64,000 nt of DNA from Ferrimonas senticii DSM 18821 (GTDB lineage Bacteria; Pseudomonadota; Gammaproteobacteria; Enterobacterales; Shewanellaceae), in contig NZ_AUGM01000004.1 in assembly GCF_000422665.1 (NCBI RefSeq), forward strand, positions 1 through 64,000, given 5' to 3'. This document shows, piece by piece, positions 61,184 through 64,000 of this stretch (position 1 is the first letter of the stretch; the number at the start of each line of letters is the position of its first letter). Position numbers and translations under genes: made by a program. The notes below the pieces were generated by a model. That model did no database searches. It was not told the origin of the DNA and saw nothing but the letters and a program-made list of their open reading frames with translations.

Positions 61184-62095
61184 TCAGTACCCTTTACGGA
61201 TATCTACCTGATGATTAAGGGCTAAGCCCTGTTGCCAGCGTTCAAGATTGGCAATGAACTGAGTGACGATTTGTTCCGGGAAGCTGGCGGCGGCGATGTG
61301 TGGGGTGATAGTTAGATTGGGGCAGTGCCATAGTGGCGAGTCCACCGCGAGCGGTTCTTGCTCGAACACATCCACTACCGCCTGACCAAGCTCGCCCGCT
61401 ATTAGCGCTTGAGACAATGTCTTGATATCAACGGCGCTGCCGCGACCAACGTTAATAAAGGTGGCGTCGTTGGGCATCGCCGCAAAGACTTCGGCGTTAA
61501 ACAGATGGTGGGTGGCAGCGGTGGCCGGCAGGACGTTAACGATGACTTCGGCCAAGCGAACCGCGTCGGTCAACTTATCGGTGGCGAAGCAGCGATTAAA
61601 GCCCGCGACATCGCGACCATCGGTATTGAGCCCCAGCACTTGCATGCCGAACGCCTTGGCCACCCCGGCGATGTGCTGGCCAATGTTGCCGGTGCCAGCG
61701 ATAAGCAGGGTCTGTCCGGCTAGGCTGCCATAGCCTTTGGGAGACCACTGTTTAGCTTGTTGGGCGACAGCATAACGGGGCAGCTCCCGCAGTCGGCTGA
61801 GCAGATGGGCGAACACGTATTGCGCCATCAGTGGCCCGAACACCTCGCGGACGTTGGTCAGCTGATATTCCGTTGGTAGATCTGGCTGACATAAGGCATC
61901 GACGCCGGCGTAGACGCTGGCAATCCACTTCGGCTTGAGCTTGTCTGTGGCTAGGTTGCGCAGGGCTTTGGCAGCCAGCGCTGGCTCTGCCAGCCAAATT
62001 TCGGCTTGGCTGGGATCAGCGGTGCATTCAATGCCGTAAGGAGCCAGTAGGCGCTGATAACGGTCGAAATGACGAGCAGAAAGTAGGGCAATCAT
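61184..62095 (-). CDS. D-2-hydroxyacid dehydrogenase
   Basis: The NAD(P)-dependent enzyme of about 303 residues has the Rossmann motif IAGTGNIGQHIAG, arginine in INVGRGSAVD, glutamate in DVFEQEPLAVDSPLW and histidine in TITPHIAAAS. It resembles GhrA/phosphoglycerate-like reductases; the substrate is not clear. The ATG at 62095 overlaps the glycerophosphodiesterase stop (TGATG) and has AAGGA before it. An ATG three codons earlier is also possible. Confidence 0.85.
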   Translation of the reverse strand: MIALLSARHFDRYQRLLAPYGIECTADPSQAEIWLAEPALAAKALRNLATDKLKPKWIASVYAGVDALCQPDLPTEYQLTNVREVFGPLMAQYVFAHLLSRLRELPRYAVAQQAKQWSPKGYGSLAGQTLLIAGTGNIGQHIAGVAKAFGMQVLGLNTDGRDVAGFNRCFATDKLTDAVRLAEVIVNVLPATAATHHLFNAEVFAAMPNDATFINVGRGSAVDIKTLSQALIAGELGQAVVDVFEQEPLAVDSPLWHCPNLTITPHIAAASFPEQIVTQFIANLERWQQGLALNHQVDIRKGY

Positions 62096-62811
62096 CAGCG
62101 CCATCCTTGGGTTGATTGGCTTTGTTGTAGATAAGCGCGGCTGCGGCCGGGGAAGTCGGTGAACACCCCATCAACCCCAAGCGCGTTCATGCGGTCGAGA
62201 TCGGCTGATCGATTGACGGTGTAGACGTAGACTTTAAGGCCGCGCTGATGGGCATCTTCCACCAAGGCGGCGTTAACGCCTCTGAGGTGGATGTGAACGG
62301 CATCGGCATTGAGCTTGCTGGCGAATTTGGCCAAGCTGTGTGATCGTCGCTCGGTCAGGGCGCCAATGGCGTATTGTGGCGCCTGCTCGGCAAAGTGGCT
62401 AAGCATGCGGTGATCAAAGGAGGAGACAATGATCTGCTCGGCTCGCAGCCCCAATTGCTGCTGAGCCTCAGCCAGCAGCGCCGGTAGCGGCCCACCACTG
62501 CCTGCGCCTTTCAGTTCAATATTCAGGTCGATTCGGTCGCCGATAAGCTGCAGTACCTGCCACAGCGTTGGCACTGCTTCGCCATCACCGGCATCCAGTG
62601 CTTGCAATTGCTCAAGCGAAAAGTGGCTGACTTGGCCGCTGCCGTTGGTGCGCTTATCGACACTGTCGTCGTGGATCACCACCAGTTCGCCAGCACAGAG
62701 GTGCACGTCTAATTCGATGCCATCGGCGCCTTGTTCGATGGCCAATGCCATCGCTTTTAAGGTGTTTTCTGGTGCTTCGCCGCTGGCACCGCGGTGAGCA
62801 ATGATCTTCAT
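62095..62811 (-). CDS. ugpQ: Glycerophosphodiester phosphodiesterase, cytoplasmic type
   Basis: The 238-residue TIM-barrel enzyme splits glycerophosphodiesters into glycerol-3-phosphate and an alcohol. It has IAHRGASGEAPENT (catalytic His and Glu), GIELDVHLCAGELVVIHDD and, further on, NIELKG. There is no signal peptide, consistent with UgpQ. It sits between psd and a dehydrogenase, linking to phospholipid turnover. The ATG at 62811 is preferred over a TTG six codons upstream. Confidence 0.9.
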   Translation of the reverse strand: MKIIAHRGASGEAPENTLKAMALAIEQGADGIELDVHLCAGELVVIHDDSVDKRTNGSGQVSHFSLEQLQALDAGDGEAVPTLWQVLQLIGDRIDLNIELKGAGSGGPLPALLAEAQQQLGLRAEQIIVSSFDHRMLSHFAEQAPQYAIGALTERRSHSLAKFASKLNADAVHIHLRGVNAALVEDAHQRGLKVYVYTVNRSADLDRMNALGVDGVFTDFPGRSRAYLQQSQSTQGWR

Positions 62812-62823
62812 TGAGGGCTTATC

Positions 62824-62854
62824 CAACAAAAAAGAGGAACCTAAGTTCCTCTTT
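62824..62854 (-). terminator. Terminator of rsgA-psd
   Basis: The stem AAAGAGGAAC/GTTCCTCTTT with loop CTAA is followed on the minus strand by a run of T residues, just after psd. Confidence 0.88.
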
Positions 62855-62867
62855 CAAATTCGTTAAC

Positions 62868-63749
62868 TTATTCGGCGACAGTCGCTTTGGTGGTCGCCAT
62901 CATCTGCCCCAGGCGGGTTTGTGCACCCGGGGTAAAGCCAGCAACGAACTCATCGACAAAGCCTGGCGCAAAACAGGCAACGATGGTGCTGCCCAGTTTG
63001 AAGCGGCCCATCTCTTCGCCCTTTTCAAGGGTGACTGCGCCTTGGCCTTCGCTTGGGTAATCCCAGCACACCACCTGTTTCTCGCCACTTGGGGCGATGG
63101 TGCCGGCCCAGATGGTTTCAATCGAGGCAACAATGGTTGCCCCTACCAATACCATCGCCATTGGCCCGAATTCGGTATCAAACAGTGCCACCACACGCTC
63201 GTTACGGGCAAACAGGTTTGGCACGTTTTCAGCGGTCAGTGGATTTACTGAGAACAGATCCCCTGGGACAAAGATCATCTTGCGCAAGGTACCTTTGCAC
63301 GGCATGTGAATGCGGTGGTAATCCTGCGGCGACAGGTAGATGGTGGTGAAATGGCCGTCGCGGAACTGATCGGCGTCGCTGGCGTAACCGCCCAGCAGGG
63401 TATCAACGGTGTAGTCGTGACCCTTCGCTTGGATGATGCGGTTAACCTTGATTGGACCGGCTTGGCTAACACGGCCGTCGACCGGCTGACACAGGGTTGT
63501 GTCATCGCCGATGATTGGCCGAATACCGGGCTTTAGTTCACGGGTGAAGAAGTCGTTAAAAGTGGCGAAGCGAGTGGTGTCTTCGATCAGCGCTTCATCC
63601 ATGTTGATCTTGTACTGCTTTACAAACCAATTAATGGCGGCGGTGGTTACCTTGCCACATTCCGCGCTGGCAAAGCGGCCGACCAGACGCGATAACGCGT
63701 GCTGCGGCAGCAGGTATTGCAGTTTCACTTTCAGTTGGTCTAAAGACAC
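62868..63749 (-). CDS. psd: Phosphatidylserine decarboxylase proenzyme
   Basis: The 293-residue membrane-associated enzyme makes phosphatidylethanolamine. The self-cleavage motif is FKLGSTIV near 253, where the serine becomes the pyruvoyl group. Conserved metal and substrate residues lie in [13 protein letters not shown] and in VDGRVSQAG. The start is GTG at 63749 with GAGGC upstream. It follows rsgA by 13 bases, the usual arrangement. Confidence 0.96.
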   Translation of the reverse strand: MSLDQLKVKLQYLLPQHALSRLVGRFASAECGKVTTAAINWFVKQYKINMDEALIEDTTRFATFNDFFTRELKPGIRPIIGDDTTLCQPVDGRVSQAGPIKVNRIIQAKGHDYTVDTLLGGYASDADQFRDGHFTTIYLSPQDYHRIHMPCKGTLRKMIFVPGDLFSVNPLTAENVPNLFARNERVVALFDTEFGPMAMVLVGATIVASIETIWAGTIAPSGEKQVVCWDYPSEGQGAVTLEKGEEMGRFKLGSTIVACFAPGFVDEFVAGFTPGAQTRLGQMMATTKATVAE

Positions 63750-63762
63750 GAGTTGCCTCTAT

Positions 63763-64000
63763 TTACTTGTCGTTCAGTGGATCGATGAAGTGACGGGTAG
63801 ACCGATCAGTTTCCATCGTTTCCAAAATTCGATGATAGTTATCAAAGCGTTGCAGGCTGATTAGGCCATCTTCAGCGGCCTGACGCAATGCGCAACCGGG
63901 ATCATTGCCGTGCTTACAATCACGGAATTTACAGCCGCCAAGGTAGTCTCGGAACTCTTTAAAGCCCCAAGTCACCCGTTCTGGTGCTAGATGCCACAGC
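63763..64000 (-). CDS. rsgA: Ribosome small subunit GTPase RsgA, C-terminus (cut by window edge)
   Basis: Only the last 79 residues are visible. They hold the C-terminal zinc-binding region [14 protein letters not shown], where cysteines and histidine bind zinc, and the helix [12 protein letters not shown]. This matches RsgA/YjeQ, a GTPase for late 30S maturation. The G domain and the start lie beyond the window. It is cotranscribed with psd. Confidence 0.93.
   Translation of the reverse strand, partial: LWHLAPERVTWGFKEFRDYLGGCKFRDCKHGNDPGCALRQAAEDGLISLQRFDNYHRILETMETDRSTRHFIDPLNDK

Overview
The window reads as a chromosomal segment of a marine gammaproteobacterium close to Ferrimonas or Shewanella (Alteromonadales). 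The grounds are gene content and order: the yheV-yheS-yheT-yheU-prkB-crp-argD-pabA block, nrfA beside a NarQ/NarP pair, the lptD-surA-pdxA-rsmA-apaG-apaH operon, rapA, a eukaryote-like speD with speE/speA/aguA, and rsgA-psd. The proteins are unusually glutamine-rich. The genus is an inference. Coding density is high. I see no phage, insertion sequence, integron or CRISPR array.

Layout. 1-490: the 3' end of a 5S rRNA, then two decayed tandem relics of its end and terminator. 492-2300: amtB and glnK with a sigma-54 promoter and NtrC-type sites. 2327-6144: nitrite reductase nrfA, divergent from narQ-narP. 6197-9437: yacL, slyX, a second deformylase, a COG3014 lipoprotein and lpoB. 9636-16392: yheV (convergent), then yheS to crp. 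16529-24286: arginine succinyltransferase pathway genes (argD/astC, astA, astD) ending in a DUF1338 gene, then an HDOD gene and pabA. 23258-28358: polyamine block (aguA, speA, speE, divergent speD). 28471-32379: ispB, rplU-rpmA-obgE, folA. 32523-35818: a chemoreceptor, a porin-like protein and a PstS-like protein. 35882-42576: apaH to lptD. 42738-45128: amgK-murU-djlA, sugar recycling toward UDP-MurNAc. 45153-51085: an outer-membrane barrel, a methyltransferase, a dehydrogenase, rnb and mgtE. 51363-60077: rapA, a PIN-PhoH ATPase, a large hybrid kinase and ybaN. 60134-64000: bfr/bfd with a Fur-box candidate, a dehydrogenase, ugpQ-like, psd and the 3' end of rsgA.

The most interesting unexplained material is non-coding. 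(1) The mgtE leader: a good sigma-70 promoter is followed by a three-way-junction-like fold closed by a 7-bp helix, and then by an alternative helix before the ribosome binding site. (2) About 105 nt before folA, with its own promoter, small hairpins and a strong intrinsic terminator only 22 nt before the start codon; this could be an attenuator or a small RNA. (3) A 66-nt near-perfect palindrome forming almost the whole obgE leader. (4) A dispersed heptamer and roughly 110-bp repeat family that sits only in convergent gene gaps. All of these were found by eye; none has been folded or searched.
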